A stretch of DNA of 64,000 bases from Streptomyces sp. CBMA152 (GCF_014596475.1 NZ_MECJ01000002.1:310001-374000), one strand, 5' to 3'; counted from the first letter of the stretch, positions 35,117 through 46,434 are shown. Made by a program: numbers and translations. The notes: generated by a model from the sequence alone, not told the origin.

Positions 35117-36360
35117 CACGCCACCTTCGCCGCGGCCCGGAACGCCTCGTCGCAGGCCGCCAGGGTGTGGTCGAGGTCGGCGTCGGTGGTGGCGGCGCAG
35201 ATGAACCAGTGGTGGGTCGGGTGCAGCAGTACGCCTCGGCGGGTGGTGTTGGTGAAGAAGGTGTCCTGCATCAGTCGGGCGCGGGCCGGGTCCGGGTGGG
35301 AGAAGGTGAGGAACGGCATCTGCGGCACACCGCGCACCTCGGCCGGTACACCGTGCCGTTGTATGAGCTCGCTCAGTCCGCTCTGCAGCCGGACACCGAG
35401 GCGGCGCACCTTCTCCAGTGCCACGCCGTCGGCGAGTTGGTCCATCGTCGCCACCGCCGCGGCCATCGCCACGGTGTTGGAGTAGAACGTGGAGGAGATA
35501 TGCGTCCGGCCGACCATGGCCATCACATCGGCCCGGCCGGTCAGCGCCGAGACCGCCCAGCCGTTCGCCATCGCCTTGCTGAACGTGGCGAGGTCGGCCC
35601 GTACACCGAACAGCTCCTGCGCCCCGCCCAGCGCGACTCGGAAACCGGAGCGCATCTCGTCGAAGACCACCAACGCACCGTGGTCATGGGCGAGTTCGAC
35701 GGCGCCCTGGAGGAAGCCGGGTTCGGGGCTGTCGAGTTCGAACGGCATCAGGAGCAGACAGGCGATCTGCCCCGGATACCGGAGGAAGACCTCCCGCAGG
35801 CTGTCGAGGTCGTTGTACCGGAAGGTGTCGACCTGGGTCCGTACCGTGTCGGGGATTCCGCCCGGACGCTGGGCGGCCCAGTCGTGCCAGCCGTTGTAGC
35901 CCCAGCGCACCACCCTGTCCCGACCGGTGTACGCGCGGGCGAGGCGGACGGCGGCGCTGGTGGCGTCCGAGCCGGTCTTGAGCAGGAACACCCGCTCCGC
36001 GCCGGGGATGATCTGCACCAGGCGCTCGGCGAGTTCGATCTGCGTCCGCTTGCGCAGCGTGATCGAGAATCCCTCCTCGATCTCCCGCAGCGCGGCCTCC
36101 GTCACCACCGGGTCGGCGTGGCCGAGGATGATCGTGCCGTACGCCAGGATGTAGTCGAGGTATTCGTTCCCGTCGGCGTCCCAGATCCGGGCGCCCCTGG
36201 CCCGCTCGCCGTAGACGGGGTAGGCGCCGTCCACCAGCCGGTCCCGCTCGATGACGTAGTCCTTCTCGGACAGCGTCGCGTCGACGAGGCGGCCGCGCGC
36301 GAGCAACTTCATCGAGTTGTCGAGCCGGAGCTCTCCGGTCACATCGGTCACTTCGGTCAC
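35116..36360 (-). CDS. Class III PLP-dependent aminotransferase (glutamate-1-semialdehyde aminomutase-like)
   Basis: The 414-residue PLP enzyme has YLDYILAYGTIILGHADP, the phosphate-binding KTGSDATSAAVRLAR, the PLP-ring aspartate in VVFDEMRSGFR, and Schiff-base lysine in ATFSKAMANGWAVSAL. It should aminate the keto-inositol produced by the Gfo/Idh dehydrogenase to give the aminocyclitol; the equivalent gene in the hygromycin A cluster is recalled as hyg8. GTG 36360 is chosen because GAGGGG lies about 9 bp upstream; the open frame continues upstream without family similarity. Confidence 0.87.
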   Translation of the reverse strand: MTEVTDVTGELRLDNSMKLLARGRLVDATLSEKDYVIERDRLVDGAYPVYGERARGARIWDADGNEYLDYILAYGTIILGHADPVVTEAALREIEEGFSITLRKRTQIELAERLVQIIPGAERVFLLKTGSDATSAAVRLARAYTGRDRVVRWGYNGWHDWAAQRPGGIPDTVRTQVDTFRYNDLDSLREVFLRYPGQIACLLLMPFELDSPEPGFLQGAVELAHDHGALVVFDEMRSGFRVALGGAQELFGVRADLATFSKAMANGWAVSALTGRADVMAMVGRTHISSTFYSNTVAMAAAVATMDQLADGVALEKVRRLGVRLQSGLSELIQRHGVPAEVRGVPQMPFLTFSHPDPARARLMQDTFFTNTTRRGVLLHPTHHWFICAATTDADLDHTLAACDEAFRAAAKVA

Positions 36361-36421
36361 GGCGTGGTCCCCTCGGTAGCTTGACGTCCTCTGTTCGCCC
36401 GTACGGGACGGGAGTTGGCGC

Positions 36422-38153
<1,732 letters not shown>

Positions 38154-38161
<8 letters not shown>

Positions 38162-39095
38162 GGTGATCCGGCCTCCTCGTGTCGGATGCGTGCCACTGGC
38201 CCACCGGCGCGAAGAGCAGGTTCTGGTACGCGTAGTGGGTCTGCGGCCGATGGGGTACGGGGACGCCGCCGCGCAGCTCCCACGGCTCGTAGCCGGTGGC
38301 CATCAGCGTGTCGACCAGCTCCCGGCTGGTCGGTGCGCCGGGCACGTCGAGGTCGCCCACCTCCAGGGAGACGACGGGCCGTTGGTCGCTCAGCAGCTCG
38401 CGCATACCGCTCAGGACGTGTGCCTCCGCGCTCTCGGTGTCGATCTTCACGAAGTCGACGGTCATCCCCTCGGCGCGTACGTAGTCGTCCAGGCAGATCG
38501 CCTCCACGGTGAACGCCTTGGACGGGATCCGTGCCCGGACGGCGTCGGGCAGCCGGGCCTGGAACGCGGAGTTGTAGGCGCTGTAGCCGAGTCCGTGGTC
38601 GTGGAAGACGAGCTCTTCCCGCTTGGACCAGACCGCCGCGGGCACCACCGAGGCGTTGGGCAGCCGGTCGGCGTTGCGCCACAGCACCGACAGGGTCGAG
38701 GGCGTCGGCTCGAAGGCCACCACCTTCCCGGCGCCGCCGACCAGGGCGCTCGCCCACATCGTGTAGTAGCCGATGTGGGCGCCGACGTCGAGGACCGTCG
38801 CGCCGGGGCGCAGATGGGAGAGGAGGAACGCGGTGAGGTCGTAGTCGACGAACCCGTAGCGGTGAATGGAGATGGACACTTCCTCGGGGAGCGCGATCGA
38901 CATCTCGTGACCCCAGAAGGTCCTCGCGGTCGAGGGGTGGCCCTCGCCGCGGTGTCGACGCGCCCGCAGTGCGCGGGTGCTCGGGTACGAGGTCCTGACC
39001 GGGTGGCGCAGACGCTGGGCGAACCCGCGGATCCCGGCGGTGTGCGAGCGCCGGTCGAGCGCGGTTCGCCATGCGGTTCGGTCGGTTGTGATCAC
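38154..39095 (-). CDS. FkbM-family SAM-dependent methyltransferase
   Basis: The 313-residue protein has a Rossmann methyltransferase core: the SAM motif ATVLDVGAHIGYYTMWAS, the acidic loop VVAFEPTPSTL, and the FkbM hallmark VDFVKIDTESAEAHVLSGM. The first 60 residues are basic and may be partly non-native; ATG 38905, beginning MSIALPEEVS, is an alternative start. It should O-methylate a sugar or cyclitol hydroxyl. With the overlapping amidohydrolase gene it probably makes the methylene bridge (recalled as Hyg6 in the hygromycin A system). Confidence 0.85.
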
Positions 39096-39183
39096 AGACT
39101 GCTCCGGATGCGGGGGACGGGGGTGCGGTGCGGTGGGTGCGGGGTGGGACCTGTGCGGACGCGCATGTGGTGTGCGCGCGGGG

Positions 39184-40233
39184 TCACACCCCTCTGACGC
39201 GCTCGTGGTGTGCCCGGGAGTCCGCGAAGGGGATCGCGCTCAGGGGCTCGCGGGTGCTCGCGCCGATCCGGGCGAGTTCGGCGTCGACCATGATCTGGGC
39301 CAGCCGGTCCACCGAGGTCTGCGCGGTCCAACCCAGCGCCGTACGTGCCTTGGTGGCGTCGCCGACCAGGGCGTCCACCTCCGTCGGGCGCACGTACGCC
39401 TCGTCGTAGCGGACATGGCTGCGCCAGTCGAGGCCGACGTGGGAGAAGCAGTGCTCGGCGAACTCCCGCACGGTGGAGCCGACTCCGGTGGCCAGCACAT
39501 AGTCGTCCGGCTCATCGCGCTGGAGCATGCGCCACATGCCCTCGACGTACTCCGGGGCGTAACCCCAGTCGCGGACGGCGTCGATGTTGCCGAGGTAGAG
39601 GTGTTTGTCGAGGCCGCTCTTGATGCGCGCCGCCGCCCGGGCGATCTTCCGGGTCACGAACGTCTCGCCGCGCCGGGGCGACTCGTGGTTGAAGAGGATG
39701 CCGTTGACCGCGAACAGCCCGTACGCCTCACGGTAGTTGCGGGTCATCCAGTAGCTGTAGACCTTCGCCGCGCCGTAGGGGCTGCGCGGGTGGAAGGCAG
39801 TCTGTTCGTGCTGGGGCGGCGGTGTGGCGCCGAACATCTCCGACGAGGAGGCCTGGTAATAGCGGATGTCCTGCGCGGACATGAGAATGGCTTCGAGTAA
39901 TCGAGTGGTGCCGATACCGGTGATGTTGCCGGTGTTCTCCGGCTCGTCGAAACTCACCCGTACATGCGATTGCGCGGCCAGATGGTAGACCTCGTCCGGT
40001 CGGATGCGGGCGAGCAGGGTCACCAGCCGGCTTGCGTCGCTGACGTCGCCGTAGTGCAGGATCAACCGCCGCCCGGCCTCGTGCGGATCGCGGTAGATGT
40101 GGTCGAGGCGTCGGGTGTTGAAGGTGGAGCTGCGGCGGACTATCCCATGGACTTCATAACCCTTGTCCAGCAGCAAGTCGGCGAGATACGAACCGTCCTG
40201 ACCTGTGATGCCGGTAATCAGCGCCCGCTTCAC
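39184..40233 (-). CDS. gmd: GDP-mannose 4,6-dehydratase
   Basis: The 349-residue extended SDR forms GDP-4-keto-6-deoxymannose. Diagnostic features are [63 protein letters not shown], the Tyr-x-x-x-Lys of [12 protein letters not shown], and [16 protein letters not shown]. It feeds the GDP-L-fucose synthase encoded at 21730-22713. Codon 112 is TTA (39898-39900). It starts 6 bp after the chorismate lyase stop, so the two are cotranscribed at the head of the main operon. Confidence 0.96.
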   Translation of the reverse strand: MKRALITGITGQDGSYLADLLLDKGYEVHGIVRRSSTFNTRRLDHIYRDPHEAGRRLILHYGDVSDASRLVTLLARIRPDEVYHLAAQSHVRVSFDEPENTGNITGIGTTRLLEAILMSAQDIRYYQASSSEMFGATPPPQHEQTAFHPRSPYGAAKVYSYWMTRNYREAYGLFAVNGILFNHESPRRGETFVTRKIARAAARIKSGLDKHLYLGNIDAVRDWGYAPEYVEGMWRMLQRDEPDDYVLATGVGSTVREFAEHCFSHVGLDWRSHVRYDEAYVRPTEVDALVGDATKARTALGWTAQTSVDRLAQIMVDAELARIGASTREPLSAIPFADSRAHHERVRGV

Positions 40234-40239
40234 ACCAAT

Positions 40240-40755
40240 TCACCCGTCCTTTTCCAGAGGTACATACCTGGGATTGAACTTCTCGTGTATGTACACCCGT
40301 CCCGCGTCGCCGCAGTCGATGATGTATTCCTTGCTGGCGCATTCGGGCGAGGCGTCGCCGCTGAGCGGCCAGGTGTCGAGTGCCGCGGCGATCGCCTCCC
40401 GCTTCATCGCAAGTCCCGACTTCTTCAGGTAGGGGCCGAGGAGTTCATCTGGCGGCGGTATCAGCCGGTCGCTGTGCGGTCCGGCGATGACGACCCGGTT
40501 CACGCTGATGACGTCGCTGTCCGGGGTGAGGATGCGGGACTGGCGGTCGACCACCAGGGCGTTCGGTGCGGCGCCCAGGATGTGGCAGCCGATGCGCTGG
40601 ACCTGCGCGGCGGGAATCTGCCGCTGATGGTCGACCCGTACGCTCAGCCCCTCGCCGACAAGGGCGTTGAGGAGCAGGGTGGTCGACCCGTCCGTACAGA
40701 CGAGCATTCTCGTGTGTGGGGGAGCGGAGGAGAATGGGGTGAGCCGTTGTGTCAT
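40240..40755 (-). CDS. Chorismate lyase-like protein (4-hydroxybenzoate synthase)
   Basis: The 171-residue protein resembles actinobacterial chorismate pyruvate-lyases of the Rv2949c/UbiC-like group in size and pattern. It has MLVCTDGSTTLLLNALVGE, a basic strand VRVDHQRQIPA, a mid segment VISVNRVVIAGPHSD, and the C-terminal IPPPDELLGPYLKKSGLAMK containing a conserved Gly-Pro-Tyr-Leu-like region. It would cleave chorismate to 4-hydroxybenzoate and pyruvate, the starter acid for the ligase. It is the first gene of the long minus-strand operon, with a StrR-like operator 168 bp upstream. The start is ATG 40755. Confidence 0.75.
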   Translation of the reverse strand: MTQRLTPFSSAPPHTRMLVCTDGSTTLLLNALVGEGLSVRVDHQRQIPAAQVQRIGCHILGAAPNALVVDRQSRILTPDSDVISVNRVVIAGPHSDRLIPPPDELLGPYLKKSGLAMKREAIAAALDTWPLSGDASPECASKEYIIDCGDAGRVYIHEKFNPRYVPLEKDG

Positions 40756-40922
40756 GTCACGACCGTTCCGCGCTGCAAAGCGACCAGTGCAATGGGGGCT
40801 CCTGGCGATTCCGTTCACTCGGGATTGATCATGTGCCGAGAAGGCTAGGAGTTTCCGAAGTGACCGGTCAAGCAGTGTTCGACGGAAGGCGACAGAAGGT
40901 CACGGAAGGTGTTCGGCGGGCG

Positions 40923-40956
40923 GTGTTCGACTGCACAACATTGTGCAACCGAACAC
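40923..40956. promoter_or_regulatory. StrR-type operator (34-bp inverted repeat)
   Basis: The left arm GTGTTCGACTGCACAAC (40923-40939) matches the reverse complement of the right arm, GTGTTCGGTTGCACAAT, at 14 of 17 positions. The core GTTCGACTG-N12-CAACCGAAC is close to the known StrR site GTTCGActG-N11-CagTcGAAC, with one extra spacer base. Two further half-sites GTGTTCG lie at 40875-40881 and 40909-40915. The site is 168 bp upstream of the chorismate lyase start and next to the StrR-like gene, so it probably drives the main operon. Confidence 0.8.
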
Positions 40957-40987
40957 CACGCGGAAAGGTGTGGCCGAATATCGTTCC

Positions 40988-41003
40988 AACCGGTGCACCG
41001 GTT
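40988..41003. promoter_or_regulatory. Perfect 16-bp palindrome AACCGGTGCACCGGTT
   Basis: The site is fully self-complementary and lies between the end of the StrR-like gene and the StrR-type operator, about 235 bp upstream of the chorismate lyase start. It may be a second operator. It lacks a loop, so a terminator role is less likely. Confidence 0.4.
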
Positions 41004-41024
41004 TTCCCGATTGCCGCGCCGGAG

Positions 41025-41993
41025 TTACCGCTGCTCCAGCCTTCGGGCGAATTCCTCCAGGTTGGCCACGCACACGCGCATGGCCCGTGCCGCGATCCCG
41101 GTGCAGTGCTCGGGGACGCTGTTCACAATGGTCTTGTGGTTCTTGCTGATCGCCGCTGTGAGGCGCAGCCACTGCACCAGCATGCGGCCGGCGTCGGTGT
41201 GCCGTACGGACGGGTCGCGGGCCAGGAGCTCCAGATGGCGCAGGTGCTCGGAGCCGGCGGGGTGGGCGTCCGTGCGGTGGAGGGGGGTGGGTGGGGGCGG
41301 TGGCAGTTCGGGTGAGCCGTGCTGCTCGGTGGCGCGCCGCCGTACGTCCTGGGCGGTCGACGGGGAGATGTTGGCCGCTCTCGCGATCTCCCGCAGGGAG
41401 GCGTGGGGGTTGTCGTGGAGATACTGTTCGGCGATCCTTCGGTTCTCCTTGGGGTTCACGGGCCGGGCGCGTCCGTCCACCCCGATCCTCGGTTGCCCGG
41501 CCCCGCCCGTCGGCAGCTGCTGCCGGATCTTGGCGACGGTCTGCTGGGCCAGGCCGGTGAACTTCGACAGGGCGCGGTCCGACATCGTCGGGAAGCTCTC
41601 GATGATTCTCATCGCCGCGGCTCTGCGGTCCGCGCGGGAGAGCGGCAGCCCGTGCCTCGTGTTCGACTGGACGGCGAACAGGAAGGCCTCGCTGGCGCTT
41701 CCCGAGAAGTAGCGGGCCCGAATGGTGGTGTCACCGCGCTCGGCGCCCGCCCGCAGGCGGTGCATACCGTCGATCACCCGCATGGATTCCTTGTGCACGA
41801 CGATGGGTTGCAGCTCGTCGTCCAGCTCGGCCATCAGCCGTACGTGCTCCATGTCCTCGCCCTGGAGGCGCGGGGAGTCCGCGGGGAGCAGCGACCCGAT
41901 GGGGACGGAGACGCAGTACTCGCTGAGGTATCGCTGGAGCGGAAGGAAGTGATCGGCGCGGTCCTCATGTGATAAGTCGGGAACTGTCGACAT
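41025..41993 (-). CDS. StrR-like pathway-specific transcriptional activator (ParB-like fold)
   Basis: The 322-residue regulator is of the StrR family, known from streptomycin and other glycoside antibiotic clusters. The ParB/sulfiredoxin-like N-domain has VPIGSLLPADSPRLQGEDMEH, VIDGMHRLRAG, SNTRHGLPLS and RADRRAAAMRI; a helix-turn-helix follows (SDRALSKFTGLAQQTVAKIR), with a second predicted one at LREIARAANISPSTAQDV. Codon 7 is TTA (41973-41975), so translation should need the bldA leucyl-tRNA and rise late in growth. It is upstream of the main operon and its operator, and divergent from pobA. This is the obvious activator of the cluster. Confidence 0.9.
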   Translation of the reverse strand: MSTVPDLSHEDRADHFLPLQRYLSEYCVSVPIGSLLPADSPRLQGEDMEHVRLMAELDDELQPIVVHKESMRVIDGMHRLRAGAERGDTTIRARYFSGSASEAFLFAVQSNTRHGLPLSRADRRAAAMRIIESFPTMSDRALSKFTGLAQQTVAKIRQQLPTGGAGQPRIGVDGRARPVNPKENRRIAEQYLHDNPHASLREIARAANISPSTAQDVRRRATEQHGSPELPPPPPTPLHRTDAHPAGSEHLRHLELLARDPSVRHTDAGRMLVQWLRLTAAISKNHKTIVNSVPEHCTGIAARAMRVCVANLEEFARRLEQR

Positions 41994-42360
41994 GATCCCC
42001 CAAGCCCTGGTGGTGTCATCTCCCGCTCACTCGATGTGGACGTCGTGGCGGGAGTCCGTACTCCGGTTCCCTCGCGCCTGCCTGCCCGGGCGACCCTCGG
42101 GGTGGGTGGAGGCCACTGAACTCCCCTTTCGGTCTGCGAGGTACTGCTTTCAACCTTCGCCAGCCGCAGGAGGAGGTGCAAGTTCCGTTTCGGACAGTCC
42201 TGATCATCGTCGACGGTGCTGAGCAGGCCCGTACGGTCGCACAGCGGCGGCGGACAACAGTCCTGCTCTACGCTCCAGTTGAGGGAGGCGGACGGGCATG
42301 TCGTCCTCTTCGCCGACTTCGCCGAGTTTGCCGACCGATCCGATCTGAAAGGGACGAGCC
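41994..42360. other. Divergent region between the StrR-like gene and pobA
   Basis: A 367-bp stretch without a gene I can support. It contains a strong GGAGGAGG motif at about 42168 followed by a GTG-initiated frame that runs into pobA without similarity to anything. A short frame at about 42285-42345 reads READGHVVLFADFAEFADRS, which faintly resembles the tail of small DUF397-type proteins, but it has no intact gene context. No StrR-type inverted repeat was seen here. Confidence 0.35.
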
Positions 42361-43551
42361 ATGGCTCCCGCCCACACCCGGACCACCGTCGGCATAGTCG
42401 GCGCGGGCCCGGCCGGTCTGATGCTGTCGCACCTGCTGGCCCGCGCGGGCATCGACTCGGTGGTGGTCGACCACCGCACCCGGCCCGCGATCGAGGCCAC
42501 CAGCCGCGCGGGCATCCTGGAGGCCGGCAACGTCCGGCTGCTCACCGAGAGCGGGGTGTCCGACCGGGTGCACCGCGAGGGCCGCCCGCACGCGGGCATC
42601 GAGCTGCGCTTCGGCGGCGAGAGCCACCGCGTCGACTTCGAGGCGCTGGTCGGCAGCAACGTATGGCTCTACCCGCAGACGGATGTGTTCACCGACCTCG
42701 CCGACGCCCGCGAGCGCGGCGGCTCGGACGTCCGCTTCGGCGTCACCGGGACACGCGTGGTCGATCTGACCGGCGACCGCCCGGGAATCCTGTTCACCGA
42801 CGCCGACGGTGTGACCCAGGAAGTGCGCTGCGACATACTGGTCGGCGCCGACGGGTCGCGTGGAGTGTGCCGGGCCGCGGTGCCCGAGGCGGCGCGTACG
42901 CACTTCTTCCGCGAGTACCCCTTCGCCTGGTTCGGCGTCCTCGTCGAGGCCCCGCCCAGCGCCGCCGAACTCGTCTACACCCACTCCGAGCACGGTTTCG
43001 CGCTCATCAGCCAGCGCACCGAGTCCGTCCAGCGCATGTACTTCCAGTGCGACCCCGACGAGGACCCGGCCGCCTGGTCCGAGGACCGGATCTGGGCGGA
43101 ACTCCAGCAACGGGTGTACGGCGCCGACGGGTTCTCCCTCAAAGAGGGCCCGGTGACCGACCGCTCGGTCCTGCGCTTCCGCAGCTTCGTGTGCGAGCCG
43201 ATGAGATACGGCAACATGCTGCTGGCCGGGGACGCCGCACACACCGTCCCGCCCACCGGGGCCAAGGGGCTCAACCTGGCGCTGGCCGATGTACGGGTGC
43301 TCGCCGAGGTGCTGGAGAGAGCCCTCGCCAAGCGCGACCACGGTGTCCTCGACGAGTACGGCCCGCGTGCGCTGCGCCGCGTGTGGCGGGCCCAGCACTT
43401 CTCGTACTGGATGACGACCATGCTGCACCGCGTGCCCGGCTCCACCGACTTCGACGTACGCCGCCAACTCGGCGAGCTGGCCGGGGTGGTGGACTCCACC
43501 GCCGGGTCGACGTATCTCGCCGAGGCGTACACCGGATGGAGCGCCGGATAG
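42361..43551 (+). CDS. pobA: 4-hydroxybenzoate 3-monooxygenase
   Basis: The 396-residue FAD-dependent aromatic hydroxylase converts 4-hydroxybenzoate to 3,4-dihydroxybenzoate using NAD(P)H and oxygen. It shows the FAD dinucleotide loop VGIVGAGPAGLMLSHLLARA, ATSRAGILEAGNV, the PobA-type WLYPQTDVFTDL, the second FAD motif LVGADGSRG, and LLAGDAAHTVPPTGAKGLNLAL. The start ATG follows AAAGGGA. Divergent from the StrR-like gene beside a 4-hydroxybenzoate-making operon, it may supply the catechol oxygen of the hygromycin A aromatic ring, though it could also be a catabolic gene; no pca genes are nearby. Confidence 0.92.
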   Translation: MAPAHTRTTVGIVGAGPAGLMLSHLLARAGIDSVVVDHRTRPAIEATSRAGILEAGNVRLLTESGVSDRVHREGRPHAGIELRFGGESHRVDFEALVGSNVWLYPQTDVFTDLADARERGGSDVRFGVTGTRVVDLTGDRPGILFTDADGVTQEVRCDILVGADGSRGVCRAAVPEAARTHFFREYPFAWFGVLVEAPPSAAELVYTHSEHGFALISQRTESVQRMYFQCDPDEDPAAWSEDRIWAELQQRVYGADGFSLKEGPVTDRSVLRFRSFVCEPMRYGNMLLAGDAAHTVPPTGAKGLNLALADVRVLAEVLERALAKRDHGVLDEYGPRALRRVWRAQHFSYWMTTMLHRVPGSTDFDVRRQLGELAGVVDSTAGSTYLAEAYTGWSAG

Positions 43552-43662
43552 CGCGCCGGGGGGAGCCGTGGGCGACGTGTTCGCGACCTCCGGGGCGCGC
43601 GGCCACGCCCTCCCGGGCTGCTTCGCGCCGGTTCCAGTGGCCGGGCGACGAGGAACGTTAAG

Positions 43663-46320
43663 TCAGTCCAGTTCGGCGAGGGCCGCCTCGGCCGCCGTCG
43701 CGCCTTCCTCGAATCCGTGGGTCTTCGCCTCGTGCAATGCCTCGGTGAGCTGGCGGCGGGCCTCTTCGGCGCGGCCGAGACCGGCCAGTGCCTCGCCGTA
43801 GGCCGTACGCAGCAGGACGCGGCGGGGGGCCGCGTCCAGCGAGGGGCCGAGTTCGAGGCCGAGCGAGGCGTGCTCCAACGCCTGCTGCGGGGCGCCGGTG
43901 CGCAGGAAGTGGCGGGCGAGGTGCTGGTGGGCGAGCATCTCGGTGGAGCGGTCGCGACCTCGCCGGGCCAGGTCGAGGGCGTGCGTGACCAGCTCCAGGG
44001 CCTGCTCGTGTTCGTCGTACGCGGCGAGGGCTAGGGCGAGGTTGATACGGGCGATGGCCTCGCTGGTCAAGTCCCCTGCCCGGTGCGCGAGTTCGGGCGC
44101 CGCACGCAGATGCTCCAGCGCCTCCTCGTAGCGCTCCTCCTCGTGCAGCACCCACCCGAGCAGGGCGCGCGTGCGGGACTGCGCGTCCAGATCGTGGTCC
44201 AACTCCGCTGATTCCAGGGCCTGTTCGAGCAGCGGGACCCATCCGTCGCGCACCCGCCACACGATCAGCGGCCACTGGAGCAGGACCAGGCGCCAGACCC
44301 GGTCGTGCAACTGGGCCGCCGCGGCGGCGGTGGCCGCGCCGAGCAGGGTCGCCCGCTCGGCCTCGAACCAGGACAGCGCGTCCTGCCGGTTCTCGAACTC
44401 CCTCACTGCGGGCGGGCGCCGATAGGTGGCGGGCAGGGTGAAACAGGGCTGACTGGAGGGTTCGGCGGTGGCGGTGGCGATCAGACCGGTGTGCAGATAG
44501 TGGTCGAGCAGCCGGGTCAGGGCGCCGGGGTCGGCCTGCGGGGCGAGGGTGCGGGCGTACAGACGTACCAGATCGTGCAGGGTGTACGCGTCGGACGGGA
44601 GCCCGGAGTCGACGATGAGGTGGGCGTCGGCGAGCCGGTCGAGCGCGGACCAGGCGTGGTCGGGGGTGCAGTCGGCGAGCGCGGCGGCGGCGTAGCGGTC
44701 CAGGCGGGGGCCGGTGTGCAGGCCCAGGGAGTGGAACATGCGCCGGGCGTGCTCGGGGAGCTGGTGGACGGTGAGGCCGAGGGCGGCGGCCACCCCCGTG
44801 TCCTCGATGTTCATCAGGCCCAACCGCCGCTGCTCGTCGGCGAGTTCGGTGGCGAGCGCGGCCAGCGTCGCCCGCGGCCGGGTGGTGAGGCGGGCGGCCG
44901 TGATCCGCAGGGCCAGCGGCAGGCCGTCGCAGAGCGCGGCAAGGCGCCTCGCCGCGTCCGGTTCGGCAACGACGCGGTCCTCGCCGAGCACCGCGCCCAG
45001 CAGCGCGGCGCAGTCGTCGGCGGGCAGCTCGCCGAGCCGCACCGGCCGGGCCGCGTCGCTGGCGATCAGACCGCCGAGCCGGTCACGGCTGGTGACCAGG
45101 GTGGCGCTGTCGTCGCCGCCGGGCAGCAGCGGGCGGATCTGATCCGAGTTACGGGCGTTGTCCAGGACGACGAGGATGCGGCGCCCCGCCGTGAGGGACC
45201 GGTACAGCGACCCCATCCCGGCCTCGGTGTCGGGAATCCGGCGCACCGGAACACCGAGCGCGAGCAGGAACTCGTGCAGGACGACCGTGGTCTGCGGAGT
45301 CGGGGTGTCGCTGTAGCCGCACAGATCGGCGAAGAGCCTGCCGTCGGGAAACGCCGCCGCGTGCTCGTACGCCCAGTGCACGGCGAGCGCGGTCTTGCCG
45401 ACGCCCGCACCGCCGGTCACCAGGGCGATCGGGCTGTGCGGACCGGTGGCCACCCGGGTCAGCGCGGTCAGTTCGGCCAGCCGGCCCGCGAAACCACGAG
45501 GCCTGCGCGGCAGCATGTCGGGCACGGCCGCGACCGGCTCGGGCTCGGGCACAGCGGGAGACTCGACGGCGTCGGGCGCGCCGATGTCGAGGACGGTGGT
45601 GTAGGCGTCGGTGAGCTGGGGGCCGGGGTCGACGCCCAGTTCGTCGGCGAGCAGGCGCCGGGTGCGCTGGAACCAGTCGAGCGCGTCGGAGCGCTGACCG
45701 GAGCGGGCGAGGGCCAGCATGAGCGCGGCCGACAGCGGTTCGCGCAGCGGATGCGCGACGGCCTCGGTACGCAGCACGGCGGCGGCCTTGCCGTGCTCGC
45801 CGAGTTCCCCGTACGCGGCGGCCAGCGCCTCCACCGCCGAGAGCCGCAGCTCTTCGAGGGCGTGCGCGGGGGCTTCGAGGGGAGGGCTCGCCACGGTGTC
45901 GGTGAGTGCGGGACCCTGCCACAGGGCCAGCGCCTCACGCAGCAGAAGCACCGCGTCACCGGGACTGCGCCGCCCCCGGGCGAGCTGGACCAGCTCCTCG
46001 AAGCGGTGCGCGTCCACCAGCGTCTCGGGCAGCCGCAGTACGTAGGCCGACTCCAGGGTCGCGAGCTCGATCCCGTACGTCCGGGCGCCGCGCGCGGCCA
46101 GCAGCGCGCGCAGCTGCGAGACATGACCTTGCAGGACGGTACGGGAGTGGGTGGGTGGCTCGGTGTCCCACAGCGCCTCGGTGAGCCGGTCCAGGGTGAC
46201 GGGCTGGTTGGGGTGGAGCAGCAGCATCGCGAGGAGGCTGCGGCGTTTGACCGGGCCGAGCGGAAGGAGCTCGCCGTCCTCGGTCGCCACCGCCACGCTT
46301 CCGAGCACGCGGAAGTCCAA
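43663..46320 (-). CDS. SARP-family regulator with NB-ARC and TPR domains (AfsR-like)
   Basis: The 885-residue regulator has an OmpR-type winged helix (residues 1 to about 98; FRVLGSVAVATEDGELLPLG, KRRSLLAMLLLHPNQPV), a bacterial transcriptional activation domain to about residue 246, and an NB-ARC ATPase with P-loop VTGGAGVGKTALA (about 301-313). VVLDNARNSDQIRPLLPGG and DGLPLALRITAARL follow, and a TPR-rich C-terminus fills residues from about 640. It lies between pobA and the injection-system genes, on the same strand as the latter; its target could be either. A terminator separates it from the injection operon. Confidence 0.9.
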   Translation of the reverse strand: MDFRVLGSVAVATEDGELLPLGPVKRRSLLAMLLLHPNQPVTLDRLTEALWDTEPPTHSRTVLQGHVSQLRALLAARGARTYGIELATLESAYVLRLPETLVDAHRFEELVQLARGRRSPGDAVLLLREALALWQGPALTDTVASPPLEAPAHALEELRLSAVEALAAAYGELGEHGKAAAVLRTEAVAHPLREPLSAALMLALARSGQRSDALDWFQRTRRLLADELGVDPGPQLTDAYTTVLDIGAPDAVESPAVPEPEPVAAVPDMLPRRPRGFAGRLAELTALTRVATGPHSPIALVTGGAGVGKTALAVHWAYEHAAAFPDGRLFADLCGYSDTPTPQTTVVLHEFLLALGVPVRRIPDTEAGMGSLYRSLTAGRRILVVLDNARNSDQIRPLLPGGDDSATLVTSRDRLGGLIASDAARPVRLGELPADDCAALLGAVLGEDRVVAEPDAARRLAALCDGLPLALRITAARLTTRPRATLAALATELADEQRRLGLMNIEDTGVAAALGLTVHQLPEHARRMFHSLGLHTGPRLDRYAAAALADCTPDHAWSALDRLADAHLIVDSGLPSDAYTLHDLVRLYARTLAPQADPGALTRLLDHYLHTGLIATATAEPSSQPCFTLPATYRRPPAVREFENRQDALSWFEAERATLLGAATAAAAAQLHDRVWRLVLLQWPLIVWRVRDGWVPLLEQALESAELDHDLDAQSRTRALLGWVLHEEERYEEALEHLRAAPELAHRAGDLTSEAIARINLALALAAYDEHEQALELVTHALDLARRGRDRSTEMLAHQHLARHFLRTGAPQQALEHASLGLELGPSLDAAPRRVLLRTAYGEALAGLGRAEEARRQLTEALHEAKTHGFEEGATAAEAALAELD

Positions 46321-46434
46321 TGCGCCCCACCCCTCCGGACCACTGCGGCCCGTTCGTACCGGTATTCGAGGATACGTGGGGTGGCCGGGCGGGGTGACGG
46401 GAGGGTGCGGTATGTCCGTAAGCAGACGCTGATG

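Noticed and set aside
42176-42397. Small GTG-started gene upstream of pobA behind GGAGGAGG
   Set aside because: It runs 37 bp into pobA, has an arginine/proline-rich end and no recognisable similarity.
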